Shown piece after piece: positions 1 through 8,377 of a stretch of 64,000 nucleotides of DNA. The notes beneath the pieces are model-generated. The model was not told the DNA's origin. It saw nothing but the letters and a program-made list of their open reading frames with translations, and did not search any database. Within the stretch, counting starts at the first letter, position 1, and each line of letters begins with the position of its first letter. This DNA comes from Methylotuvimicrobium buryatense 5G. Its GTDB lineage: Bacteria; Pseudomonadota; Gammaproteobacteria; Methylococcales; Methylomonadaceae. The stretch is from contig NZ_KB455575.1 in assembly GCF_000341735.1 (NCBI RefSeq), positions 4,007,924 to 4,071,923 on the forward strand. Reading direction: 5' to 3'. Position numbers and translations under genes: made by a program.

Positions 1-205
1 CATGGGCGCCCGCAAACGGCAGGGAAACATTACGCGGCCGAGTCAATAAAACCCGTCCGGCGGGAGATTTAGCGGCGAGGGTGAAAACGATGGGTTTCGG
101 CTTCCGCCTCTACCCATCCTACGCAAGAGCCACCCTGTAGGATGGGTAGCAGCGAAGCGCAAACCCATCATGGGCGCCCGCAAACGGCAGGAGCCACGCC
201 AATCC
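1..205. repeat. R1 hairpin repeat block
   Basis: Two R1 half-units face each other: GATGGGTTTCGGCTTCCGCC near 89 and its inverse GCGCAAACCCATCATGGG near 156-176, separated by CGCAAGAGCCACCCTGTAGG. Each is followed by the conserved tail CCCGCAAACGGCAG. The strand can fold into one long stem. The same unit recurs in most gaps up to 28 kb. No coding evidence. Confidence 0.85.
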
Positions 206-346
206 CGTATTCCGCTACGCTGCATACGGGCTACGTGCTCCGGGTGGTGACCATTGTGAAGTTTCGCCAAGACTTTAGTTGATGTTTGGTGTTGATGTTG
301 TTGCATGCATCTCTGTTGGGGTGGCAACACCCCTTTTTTTGAATTT

Positions 347-490
347 ATCGTTCGCACGGTCCGGTTATCGTTCCCGCGGTTCGGCCATCGTTCCCGCTCT
401 CTAGCTATCGTTCCCACGCTCCAGCGTGGGAATGCATCCCACACCGCTCCGCGGTGCGAGGACGCTGAAGCGTGGGAGCCAACTTGATAG
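347..490. repeat. Four 20-bp tandem units running into an R2 hairpin
   Basis: ATCGTTC starts at 347, 367, 387 and 407, so the unit is exactly 20 bp with degenerate interiors. The last unit becomes the left arm of an R2 hairpin (CCCACGCTCCAGCGTGGGAA), followed by a second GC-rich palindrome to about 480. The stretch 206-346 shows nothing I can identify. Confidence 0.75.
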
Positions 491-494
491 GGTG

Positions 495-615
495 TTGTAA
501 AACCCGTCCGGCGGCAGATTCGGCGGCGGGGTGAAAAAAGATGGGTTTCGGCTTCCGCCTGTACCCATCCTACGCAAGCTTATCGTTACCACGCCGGAGC
601 GTGGAAACGAGATGG
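495..615. repeat. R1 half-unit plus R2 half-unit
   Basis: AACCCGTCCGGCGG leads into a single R1 arm (GATGGGTTTCGGCTTCCGCC) without its inverse, then a degraded R2 arm (CACGCCGGAGCGTGG). It is a truncated composite of the two families. Confidence 0.7.
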
Positions 616-693
616 GGGAAAGTTGTCCTCATTCCTTAGCGCAGGCTTCGGAATGGGGTTTTTATTTACATTTGCATTGAGATTTGAAACTTT

Positions 694-1089
694 ATGAAAA
701 AGAGCACTTTACTTATTACCGCACTGCCTTTGTTGCTTGCCGCGAGCGTGGCCAGCGCCATGCAGCCGCCTGCGCCTATCGTCATCAACCCGTTCGGAAA
801 CCAAGGCAATGGCGGCTGCAATATCGCCTCGGAAGCGGGCGATAGCGTATATCACGGCCCTGCCAGCGTTAAAGTCACCATCAACAAAAACTTCGCGATC
901 GCTTCTTGTACCGTCACTCCGGATACCGACGGCGATGTGCAACCGGCTTTCGTCGAACGCGACGACGTGCCTTGCCGGATTAAATACGATCATCCAGGGC
1001 CTTACTTTTACAACGGCTTCGGCGGCTTCACCGCCACGCCTAGCGGCAATGTCATTGCCCGTTGCAAGGCCGAATTAACTTCTGAATAG
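694..1089 (+). CDS. Secreted hypothetical protein with four cysteines
   Basis: 131 residues. Residues 1-22 form a clear Sec signal peptide (MKKSTLLITALPLLLAA, cleavage after ASA). The mature part is about 109 residues with cysteines at 42, 72, 94 and 124, enough for two disulfides in the periplasm or outside, and a Gly/Phe-rich stretch at 103-112. I recognise no family. It lies between repeat blocks and upstream of the secretion locus on the same strand, so it may be a cargo or an accessory, but repeats on both sides argue against a shared transcript. Ribosome-binding site is weak. Confidence 0.7.
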   Translation: MKKSTLLITALPLLLAASVASAMQPPAPIVINPFGNQGNGGCNIASEAGDSVYHGPASVKVTINKNFAIASCTVTPDTDGDVQPAFVERDDVPCRIKYDHPGPYFYNGFGGFTATPSGNVIARCKAELTSE

Positions 1090-1095
1090 GTTGCG

Positions 1096-1236
1096 TGGAT
1101 AGAGGGATTTGGCGGCGGGGGTGAAAACGATGGGTTTCGGCTTCCGCCTCTACCCATCCTACGCAAGCCCCCCGTTGTAGGATGGGTAGGAGCGAAGCGG
1201 AAACCCATCATGGGCCCCCGCAAACGGCAGGGAAAC
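1096..1236. repeat. R1 hairpin repeat
   Basis: Full R1 unit: GATGGGTTTCGGCTTCCGCC at about 1128 and the inverse GCGGAAACCCATCATGGG ending near 1215, then CCCGCAAACGGCAGGG. It starts directly after the stop of the preceding gene. Confidence 0.85.
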
Positions 1237-1262
1237 GTAACTTATAGAGAGAATAGATTTAC

Positions 1263-1832
1263 ATGGCGCTACCTTTTCGTTTTTTATCGTTGCTGTTACT
1301 CGCGGCATGTACGGCTTTCGCATTGGGCCCTTGGTGGACGATGCGTTCGATTGCCCAGGCCGCGGACGAGCGGGACGAGGCGCAATGGCATGCGCTGGTG
1401 AGAACCGATCATTTGCAAACCTATGCCGGTAAGTTGCTCGAAGCCATGTTGGATTTGCGCATGTACGCGGATATGAAAAACGACACGCGCGAAGCATTGC
1501 GCGACAATTCGGACGGCAAGCGGCTGGTCGAAAGCACCGCGCGGCTGTTGGCCGGGCCGCAAGGTTTCAGGCATTTGCTGTGCGGCGAGTTGACCGATGA
1601 CCCGAACGGCGAAGCGCAGGGCCAAGCCGGTTGTTGGGCGCTGGACGGTTCCGTCCGTTGGGAGTCGCCGATCAAGGCGCGGGTCAGCTTTACCAATCCC
1701 GAAACGCTTTGGCAATCCGAATTGGTTTTGCTGCGCATCGGTTTGTTTCAATGGCAAGCGATCGCGGTCGATTTGCCGGCCGATGCCATTTTAAAACGCT
1801 TTACTCAGTCGCTGGGGTTGGAGTCTAAGTAA
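1263..1832 (+). CDS. DUF2939-like membrane-anchored protein
   Basis: 189 residues. An N-terminal hydrophobic segment (about 4-22, LPFRFLSLLLLAACTAFA) ends in GPWWTMRSIAQAADERDEAQ. A start of this kind, a helix followed by a Gly-Pro-aromatic turn and then a short helix describing small substrates, is typical of DUF2939 proteins, whose function is unknown. The Cys at 16 is a poor lipobox, so a signal anchor is more likely. Two further cysteines lie near 107 and 124. It stands between repeat blocks and upstream of the MSHA-like genes on the same strand. Family assignment is from the N-terminal pattern only. Confidence 0.65.
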   Translation: MALPFRFLSLLLLAACTAFALGPWWTMRSIAQAADERDEAQWHALVRTDHLQTYAGKLLEAMLDLRMYADMKNDTREALRDNSDGKRLVESTARLLAGPQGFRHLLCGELTDDPNGEAQGQAGCWALDGSVRWESPIKARVSFTNPETLWQSELVLLRIGLFQWQAIAVDLPADAILKRFTQSLGLESK

Positions 1833-1837
1833 GTTTT

Positions 1838-2125
1838 AAACGATGGGTTTCGGCTTCCGCCTCTACCCATCCTACGCAAGTGCCACATTCCTCGTTCCCA
1901 AACTCTGTTTGGGAATGCCTACCCGGACGCTCTGCGTCCAACAACGCGGAGCGTTGCGACATGAATTCCCATGGAGACCGTAGGAACTGGAAATAAAACC
2001 CGTCCGGCGGGAGATTCGCCGGCGGGTTAAAAACGATGGGTTTCGGCTTCCGCCTCTACCCATCCTACGCAAGAGCTTCGTTGTAGGATGGGTAGAGGCG
2101 TAGCGGAAACCCATCATGGGCTACT
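1838..2125. repeat. R1 and R2 repeat block
   Basis: A lone R1 arm at about 1841-1880, an R2-like palindrome (TTCCCAAACTCTGTTTGGGAA) at 1893-1913, GC-rich GACGCTCTGCGTC, then a complete R1 pair at 2034-2120 preceded by ACCCGTCCGGCGGGAG. The rest of the gap to 2205 shows no clear promoter. Confidence 0.8.
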
Positions 2126-2205
2126 TAAGCTGTTTTTTCAGAAGTGCTGTAGCGCCGATACTTTTTTACTTGTTATTTTCGGTAGTCGGATAATTATTAC
2201 TCTAA

Positions 2206-3603
2206 ATGAAACTGCCTCAATTTTTTTCACGTCCATCCCATACGCTGCTGTATATCACCGAAGTCAAAACGTTCCGTATCGATACCGACCGCAAGGGCGC
2301 TATCACAGACGCTTTGAACGTGTTCGACATTGACTGCGACAAGGCCGGAAAGCTGCCGGCCGCGCTTGAACAGATTATTTCCAAATCGTCTCCGCTGGGC
2401 CGCAAGGTCTGGGTGTTCTATGTCCGTTTGAATACGCACGCGTTGAGTTTGCCTTCGGCGCAGGTTGAAGGCATCGAGGGCGACATGCTGGAGCAGGCCT
2501 TGCAATTCGAATATGAGGCGATGACCGGCAGGTCTATCGGCAAAAACCGTTTGGCGTATTGCTTTCTCGGCAGCGATGAAGACATGAGTCATTATTGGTT
2601 GAATTTGATCGCGGAGGAAACTTTGGCCGACACCGCGGCCGTTTTAAAAAAAGCCGGTTGCGCGTTGGCCGGTTTGTCTCATCCGGGCGGCTTGCCTGTG
2701 CTGCTGTCCGAAGACGGCAAGTCGAGTTGGTGGCGTATCGAGTGTTGGTCGACGACGGTTTTCGCGCTTGCAAAAACGCCGGACCAGGGGATGACGTTGC
2801 AAATCATGATCAAGGAGCAACATCCGCAGTGGCATGAAGAACTCGATCAATGGCTGCTGGAAATCGGCGCGGTCGATAAGACCGAAGTGTTGTTGAATAA
2901 TCAGATCGAATTTACTCCCGAGTCCGATGCGAAATTTCATTTGACCGATGAGGCCGCTTTGACGCAGTGGCTGGCGCACTGGGCGAAGCATCTGATCAAG
3001 CAGGATGCAGTCGGCGTACCGCTGTTGAATCCTAAGGTTCCGATCAATCGGGAGTTGTTTTATATGATCGGCAGCGGCGTTTCGGCGGCGTTGCTGTGCG
3101 TAAGTCACAGCGCCTGGCTGTTGTATCAAACGCAGGATTACGAATACAAGACCGAAGCGTTGACGCAAGCGGAACAAGATCTGAAAGTTTATCGCGAGTC
3201 GGTTTATAAAAATCAGCAGGAAATCGGCAAGCTCGATAAGAAGATAAAGACTTTGCAGGGTAATGTCGATTTGGTTCCGAAGGCGTTGAGCGCGTTTAAG
3301 GCGCGTCCGGCCGCGCTATTGAAGCATTTGGCCGTGGCCAGTCCCGATGATTTGTTGATCGAGAGCGTTGAGGTTGTCAATGGGGGTTTGCGGGTGTCGG
3401 GCGTCGCGCTAGAGGCCGATTTACCGAACCGGCTGAGCAATCGCTTGGAGCCGGTTTTGTCGACGCTCGGTTGGCGTGTCAATGCGCCGTCCAAGAAGGA
3501 TATGGTCTTGCTTGAAGGGGGCGGTCCCTGGGAGTTTTCCGTGATGATCGACGATAACGGGTTGAGCGGTTTTATCGAGCATGCGGAGCAGACGCCGCTA
3601 TGA
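2206..3603 (+). CDS. MshI/GspL-like inner-membrane assembly protein (PilM-PilN type)
   Basis: 465 residues. Residues 1-285 have the look of the actin-like cytoplasmic domain of PilM/GspL. One membrane helix follows (about 286-308, FYMIGSGVSAALLCVSHSAW), then a heptad-rich coiled coil (about 315-355) and a PilN-like periplasmic ferredoxin fold (about 365-450). This cytoplasm-to-periplasm order matches MshI of MSHA pili and GspL of type II secretion, which link the ATPase to the periplasmic ring. It overlaps the next gene by four bases (ATGA), so the two are translationally coupled. Start context is poor in Shine-Dalgarno sequence. Placement by architecture, not by a diagnostic motif. Confidence 0.75.
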   Translation: MKLPQFFSRPSHTLLYITEVKTFRIDTDRKGAITDALNVFDIDCDKAGKLPAALEQIISKSSPLGRKVWVFYVRLNTHALSLPSAQVEGIEGDMLEQALQFEYEAMTGRSIGKNRLAYCFLGSDEDMSHYWLNLIAEETLADTAAVLKKAGCALAGLSHPGGLPVLLSEDGKSSWWRIECWSTTVFALAKTPDQGMTLQIMIKEQHPQWHEELDQWLLEIGAVDKTEVLLNNQIEFTPESDAKFHLTDEAALTQWLAHWAKHLIKQDAVGVPLLNPKVPINRELFYMIGSGVSAALLCVSHSAWLLYQTQDYEYKTEALTQAEQDLKVYRESVYKNQQEIGKLDKKIKTLQGNVDLVPKALSAFKARPAALLKHLAVASPDDLLIESVEVVNGGLRVSGVALEADLPNRLSNRLEPVLSTLGWRVNAPSKKDMVLLEGGGPWEFSVMIDDNGLSGFIEHAEQTPL

Positions 3604-4253
3604 CGCCCGAGCAAAAGCGCGAGCGTCTGCTGAAACGGATTTTACCGGGGATGGCGATTACTGTGATTTATTTTGTGTTCGTTAGCGGGTTGCTATCCGA
3701 AAAGATGCAAAAGGCCGAAGAGACTTATCAGGGGCTGTATCGGCAAGGGATTTCGCCGGCGGCGCTGCCGGGCGTGATGAATCAGGTCGATCAAACGCGG
3801 CAGCAAATCGATACGCTGCAACGGCAGCAGTCCGAGCTGGGCAAGAAAATGTTGGAGATTGCCGGTTTTTTAAGCGGCGAGTCGTCGATCAACGAGGCGA
3901 CGGCGCTGCTTTCCGAGATCATGATGCGGCATAACATTTGGGTGATCGAGGAAAAGCGCGAAAGTTTTCCGGCGGAGCAATTGAGCGTGTCGTTGCGGGA
4001 GGTGTTGCAATGGGTCGAGCCGGAGGGCGGATCGGATAGTTCCGGAGCCGGTAAAGGTCAGGGCAAATCGGCGCGGACGATTCTGGTCGGCCGGTTGTCG
4101 TTGCGCGGCGCTTATTTGGATATGTACCGGGCGATGGCTGAGTTGGCCGCGAGCGGTTTTAAGGGGGTGCCGGTGCAATTGACGATGCAGACGCCGGAAG
4201 ACGGCGCGCTCAGGCAGGGCGAGTTGGAGTGGGAGTTGATTTTGTGGATGTAG
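3600..4253 (+). CDS. MshJ/PilO/GspM-like inner-membrane protein
   Basis: 217 residues: short cytoplasmic tail rich in Arg/Lys (EQKRERLLKRILPGM), one membrane helix at about 16-34, a coiled coil at about 38-90, then a periplasmic alpha/beta domain. This is the standard layout of PilO/GspM/MshJ, the partner that dimerises with PilN/GspL under the outer-membrane channel. Its start codon overlaps the stop of the preceding MshI-like gene. A Gly/Ser-rich linker near residues 143-155 interrupts the periplasmic domain. Confidence 0.75.
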   Translation: MTPEQKRERLLKRILPGMAITVIYFVFVSGLLSEKMQKAEETYQGLYRQGISPAALPGVMNQVDQTRQQIDTLQRQQSELGKKMLEIAGFLSGESSINEATALLSEIMMRHNIWVIEEKRESFPAEQLSVSLREVLQWVEPEGGSDSSGAGKGQGKSARTILVGRLSLRGAYLDMYRAMAELAASGFKGVPVQLTMQTPEDGALRQGELEWELILWM

Positions 4254-4520
4254 TTATCGTTCCCGCGTTTCGGCGTGGGAATGCAGCCCGGTAGAGCTGT
4301 AGGATGGGTAGCAGCGAAGCGGAAACCCATCATGGGGACCCCGCAAACGGCAGGGAAACATTACGCGGCCGAGTCAAGAAAACTCGTCCGGCGGGAGATT
4401 TGGCGGCGAGGGTGAAAACGATGGGTTTCGGCTTCCGCCTCTACCCATCCTACGCAAGAGCCGCCCTGTAGGATGGGTAGTAGCGAAGCGGAAACCCATC
4501 ATGGAAGCGGCTCAGCGCCG
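4254..4520. repeat. R2 remnant and two R1 repeats
   Basis: Right after the stop is a degraded R2 (ATCGTTCCCGCGTTTCGGCGTGGGAA). An R1 right arm at about 4300-4336 and a full R1 pair at 4421-4505 follow, with the ACCTCGTCCGGCGGGAG-type linker between them. The repeats split the locus between the MshJ-like gene and the ATPase. Confidence 0.8.
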
Positions 4521-4589
4521 GGTTGCTGGAGCGTGGGGAAGCATAGTTTTAGCCGAAGACGGCACAATGAATTCTAATAAGTTGAAGAT

Positions 4590-6398
4590 ATGACGCAATT
4601 ACCGGGGTTTTCGTTGAAGAATTGGCAAAATCAGGCGCAACAAAGCCATGAGGAATTACGTGCTCAGGCGCGGGAGCCGGTTCAGGATGGCGAGGCGATT
4701 TTATTTACCGACGATGTTCTGTCGCTGACCACGGCTGTCGAGGATATCTCTTCGGGTGGAGCCGGTTTGGTGCTGCGCGACGAGGTTTGCGCAATCCGGG
4801 AAAACGTGACCTTGACCTTGACGATACAGTCTGGGCATCAGCGCATGACGCGTCAGGCGGTCGTGCGATGGGTCAAGGTGTCGGGCCCGGAAACGCGCTT
4901 AGGTATCCAATATATCGATCATGTTTGTTTGTCGCCGGATTCGCATCGGTTGGACATTGAAAGCGTGCGCATCGATCCTTCTTGCGCGTTGCGCATTCCG
5001 GCATCGATCGCGGTGCGCCGAAAGTTGCTGCCGTTTTTGGCGATGGACGGGGTCGTGCATGTCGCGACGGGAAGCCTGATCAATGCCGGCTTGACCAATG
5101 CGGTGGAGCGGCTGGTCAAGTCGCCGGTTCGTTTATGGGATGTCGACAAGTCCGCATTGGATAAGGTCATTCACGAGGTTTACGGCAACGCCTTGACGGT
5201 CAAGGCGTTGCCGGTGGCGGGCGCGGCAAGCAACGATGCGGTCGACTTGGGCGATAAGTTGCTGTATGCGGCCTATATTCGCCAAGCTTCGGATATTCAT
5301 ATCGATCCGGGTTTCAACGGGGCGCGCATCCGGTTTCGCGTCGACGGTCAATTGGAAAATTACGATGTGGTTAAACACGGGGCCTATACCGAGTTGGCCA
5401 GCCGTCTGAAAGTCATGGCGAATTTGGATATCGCCGAAAAACGTTTGCCGCAAGACGGACGTTTTTCGCATCAATTCGTCAGAGGCGGGCGGCGCGTCGA
5501 CATTCGCGTCGCGACACTGCCGACCAAATACGGCGAACGCATCACGATGCGGCTGTTGGCCTTGCAAACCGGCGCTTTGACGTTGGACCGGCTGGGCTTT
5601 ATCGGCGAGCATCAGCGCATTATCGAAAGTTTTCTGCGCCGGACTCAAGGCATGATGATTTTGACCGGGCCGACCGGCAGCGGCAAAACGACGACGTTGT
5701 ACGCGGCGATTCGGATGCTGCTCGAAAGCCGCGATTTAAACGTCATTACGATAGAAGATCCGATCGAATACGAAATCGAGGGCGTCGCGCAGTGCGAGGT
5801 CGATCCGACGTCGAACAAGGTCGATTTCGCGAAGGCCTTGCGCAGTATTTTACGGCACGACCCCGATGTCGTGATGCTCGGCGAGATTCGCGATCAGGAG
5901 ACTGCGAATATCGCGATCAAGGCCGCGTTGACCGGGCATATGGTGCTTGGAACCTTGCATACCAATTCGGCGGCGGCGACCGTGACGCGCTTGATCGATA
6001 TGGGCGTGGAGCCTTATTTGGTCGCGGCGGCGTTGCGTTTGGCGGTGGCCCAGCGCTTGTTGCGGCGCTTGTGCAAGCATTGCCGCATTTCGCGTCCGTT
6101 GACGGAACAAGAGGCGTTGATTTTAGGGCGAGCTAATTTGACCGGCGCGCGAATTTACGATCCGACCGGTTGCGTGTATTGCGGCAATCGCGGTTATGCC
6201 GGGCGTATCGGTTTGTACGAGTTGTTGGAGCTGCGTGCGGATTGGGCCCGCGATGTCGCGCAAGGTCGCGGCGAGGCGCAATTGGTCGAAAATATGCGCG
6301 AAGCCGGTATGCACGGTTTGATAGACGATGCGATCGACAAGATGATAACCGGGGAGACGTCGTTTCATGAGGTGCTGCAAGTGGTTTCTTCATGGTAG
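4590..6398 (+). CDS. PilZ-GspE/MshE-type secretion ATPase
   Basis: 602 residues. Residues 20-115 form a PilZ domain with the full c-di-GMP motif: RAQAR at 24-28 and DISSGG at 52-57, followed by a strand ending RLGIQYI. Residues 125-200 resemble the GspE N-terminal domain. The hexameric ATPase follows: Walker A GPTGSGKTTT (near 362), Asp box, Walker B region MLGEIRDQETA, His box GTLHTNSA, and the C-terminal zinc module CKHC...CVYC. The protein should power pseudopilus or pilus assembly from the cytoplasm with GspF and the MshI-like protein. Canonical MshE binds c-di-GMP through its own MshEN domain; here a PilZ domain is added or substituted, so output of the GGDEF/EAL proteins at 46.7-50.5 kb could control it (inference). 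Confidence 0.9.
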   Translation: MTQLPGFSLKNWQNQAQQSHEELRAQAREPVQDGEAILFTDDVLSLTTAVEDISSGGAGLVLRDEVCAIRENVTLTLTIQSGHQRMTRQAVVRWVKVSGPETRLGIQYIDHVCLSPDSHRLDIESVRIDPSCALRIPASIAVRRKLLPFLAMDGVVHVATGSLINAGLTNAVERLVKSPVRLWDVDKSALDKVIHEVYGNALTVKALPVAGAASNDAVDLGDKLLYAAYIRQASDIHIDPGFNGARIRFRVDGQLENYDVVKHGAYTELASRLKVMANLDIAEKRLPQDGRFSHQFVRGGRRVDIRVATLPTKYGERITMRLLALQTGALTLDRLGFIGEHQRIIESFLRRTQGMMILTGPTGSGKTTTLYAAIRMLLESRDLNVITIEDPIEYEIEGVAQCEVDPTSNKVDFAKALRSILRHDPDVVMLGEIRDQETANIAIKAALTGHMVLGTLHTNSAAATVTRLIDMGVEPYLVAAALRLAVAQRLLRRLCKHCRISRPLTEQEALILGRANLTGARIYDPTGCVYCGNRGYAGRIGLYELLELRADWARDVAQGRGEAQLVENMREAGMHGLIDDAIDKMITGETSFHEVLQVVSSW

Positions 6399-6412
6399 TG
6401 CGCGGCGCTGTT

Positions 6413-6675
6413 CCAGCAATTCCCAGTTTGAGCAGTTTCGCCGATCTTAGGGTGTGGGGTATGCCTGTCGAGGAACGCCGTAAACCCATCCATGGGGGCT
6501 TGGCGGCAGCTAAGCGCCAAGGATGGCGTGAATGCAGATTTTGCATTACGCCATGGATGGCGTGTATTAGGGCAATGCAGGAGCAATTGCCGAGGAGCAA
6601 AAATCTGTCCCGCTGCCGACATCCTCGCCAAGCATACCCCACACCCTTTTTGATCCCCAAATTGGGAATTGCTGG
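6413..6675. mobile_element. R5 transposase-less element
   Basis: 263 bp bounded by perfect 13-bp inverted ends, CCAGCAATTCCCA (6413-6425) and TGGGAATTGCTGG (6663-6675). Just inside are the second inverted pair GGGTGTGGGGTATGC and GCATACCCCACACCC. The interior repeats GATGGCGTG several times and codes for nothing. It sits between the ATPase and GspF genes. I see no obvious target duplication. Confidence 0.8.
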
Positions 6676-6698
6676 CGACATTCATCGGTGATTGCATA

Positions 6699-7916
6699 AT
6701 GGCGTTATTTACTTATACCGCCCGCGATCGTGGCGGGCAGCAAGTCGCTGACAGTATCGAGTCGCCGAACCGGGAGCGCGCGATTGCCGCTTTGCGCAAG
6801 CAAGGTTTGTTGGTGCTGGGTATCGACGAGCAGAAACCCAAAGGCGAAGGCGGGCAATTTAGTCTGAATCCGCTGGATTACCGGTCGATGCATAACGGCG
6901 ATATCGAGCATAATTTTCATCAAATCGCGGTGATGTTGCGTAGCGGTATCAGTTTATTGGAAGCACTGGAGTTGACGTTGGCGCATGCGCGGTTCGGCAC
7001 CCGCAAGACTTGGCGCAAGCTGCGCGATCGGATTCAAGAAGGCAGTTCGTTTACCGAGGCGTTGGCGGAACATTCGATTTTTAGCCAGTTTACGATTCAG
7101 TTAGTGCGCGTCGGCGAGCAAACCGGTCATCTGGGGACGGTGCTGGATCAGGCGGCGCATGAGGTAAAAGCGAGCCGCAAGTTGAAAAAACAGATTATTT
7201 CGGCATTGAAATACCCGCTGTTTACGTTGTTGTTTGCGATCGGTTTGGTCGTTTTTATGTTGACCAGTCTCGTGCCGGAGATCAAAAAATTGCTGCAGAT
7301 TACCGGTAAGCCGATGCCGCCGATTACGCAGGCGCTGATCGATGTGTCCGATTGGTTTTTGGCGAACGGTGTGTTTATCGGAATCGGTTTGGTATCGGCG
7401 GCGGCCTGTTTTATCGCGTTTTATAGTTGGCCGACGAGTCGTTGGTGGATAGACCGTTACGCGTTGCGGGTGCCGGTGTTCGGCTATGTTTTTCGTTTGT
7501 CCGGTACGGTGATGTTTTCGCGGGCGATGGGCTTATTGCTGCGTAGCGGCGTGGTGATCGTCGAAGCGTTGGAAACGATGGAAAAGCTGCATGTCAATCA
7601 ATATATGGCTAGCTGCGTTGGTCATGCGCGAGACAGTATTTTGCACGGCGTCGCGCTGGGCGATGCGCTATCGCCGCGATCGGGTTATATGCCGTTGATG
7701 TTGCAAATGGTCCGTGTCGGCGAAAGTTCGGGCACATTGGATCAGCTCTTGCAGGAGATGGCTGACTATCACGATGAGCTGTTGCAACGGGCCATCGCGA
7801 CCTTGACCGGGATGATCGCGCCGGCGATGACGATTATCGTCGGCGGCGTGGTCGGTTTTGTGTATGCCGCTTTTTTGGTGGCGATGTTTTCGGCCGCCGG
7901 AGGCAGTCCGTCATGA
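6699..7916 (+). CDS. GspF/PilC/MshG-type inner-membrane platform protein
   Basis: 405 residues from the ATG at 6699; an in-frame ATG at 6669 lies inside the R5 element end and is unlikely. N-terminal FTYTARDRGGQQV is the family signature. Two T2SSF domains follow (about 65-190 and 270-390), each with the helix bundle and GESSGTLD/GEQTGHLG motifs (VRVGEQTGHLGTVLDQ, VRVGESSGTLDQLLQ). Three membrane helices lie near 165-190, 220-245 and 375-398. It should rotate on the ATPase and lift pilin subunits out of the membrane. It overlaps the next gene by four bases (ATGA). Confidence 0.93.
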   Translation: MALFTYTARDRGGQQVADSIESPNRERAIAALRKQGLLVLGIDEQKPKGEGGQFSLNPLDYRSMHNGDIEHNFHQIAVMLRSGISLLEALELTLAHARFGTRKTWRKLRDRIQEGSSFTEALAEHSIFSQFTIQLVRVGEQTGHLGTVLDQAAHEVKASRKLKKQIISALKYPLFTLLFAIGLVVFMLTSLVPEIKKLLQITGKPMPPITQALIDVSDWFLANGVFIGIGLVSAAACFIAFYSWPTSRWWIDRYALRVPVFGYVFRLSGTVMFSRAMGLLLRSGVVIVEALETMEKLHVNQYMASCVGHARDSILHGVALGDALSPRSGYMPLMLQMVRVGESSGTLDQLLQEMADYHDELLQRAIATLTGMIAPAMTIIVGGVVGFVYAAFLVAMFSAAGGSPS

Positions 7917-8377
7917 GGTTTTGGTTAGGAGTGTCGATGCTGGCTGCGATATGCGGTTCGGCTACCGGCGAAGTTGCCGGTGAAGATCGGGCGCCGCAAG
8001 CGGATGTTGTGCGCAGCAAGGCGTTGACGCGAGGCAATATTGCCGAAGCGACCGAGGTTTTGCGCGACCCGACGCAAATGAGCGGTAATTTTCGTCAAGC
8101 GGTGAAAAACATGGCGCCGGCTCAAGCCCCCTCATCAAGCGCCGGAGCCGCCCGGCAAAATTTTCCGACGATAGAGTTGGTCGCCAAGGCGATGCGCACC
8201 GAAAAGGCGGGCAAGGTTGTGTTACGCGTCGGCAATAGCTTGCTGCATATGCGGTTGGATAATAGCGTGTCGATCATGCACAACGGCGCGCTGTTGAACT
8301 TGCGCATCGATGAAATAACGGCCGAGCATGTTCAAGTTCATCTACTTGAATTCAATCAAACGTTGATTTTGCAGTGA
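7913..8377 (+). CDS. MshK/PilP/GspC-like periplasmic protein
   Basis: 154 residues with an N-terminal signal or anchor (about 1-19, FWLGVSMLAAICGSATG), a low-complexity linker to about residue 85 and a small beta domain at 98-152 (KVVLRVGNSLLHMRLDN...LILQ). Such a C-terminal beta domain after a flexible linker is the plan of MshK/PilP/GspC, which join the inner-membrane complex to the secretin. The position immediately before the secretin gene agrees. Its last 43 bp are duplicated twice downstream (see the triplication). Confidence 0.65.
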   Translation: MRFWLGVSMLAAICGSATGEVAGEDRAPQADVVRSKALTRGNIAEATEVLRDPTQMSGNFRQAVKNMAPAQAPSSSAGAARQNFPTIELVAKAMRTEKAGKVVLRVGNSLLHMRLDNSVSIMHNGALLNLRIDEITAEHVQVHLLEFNQTLILQ

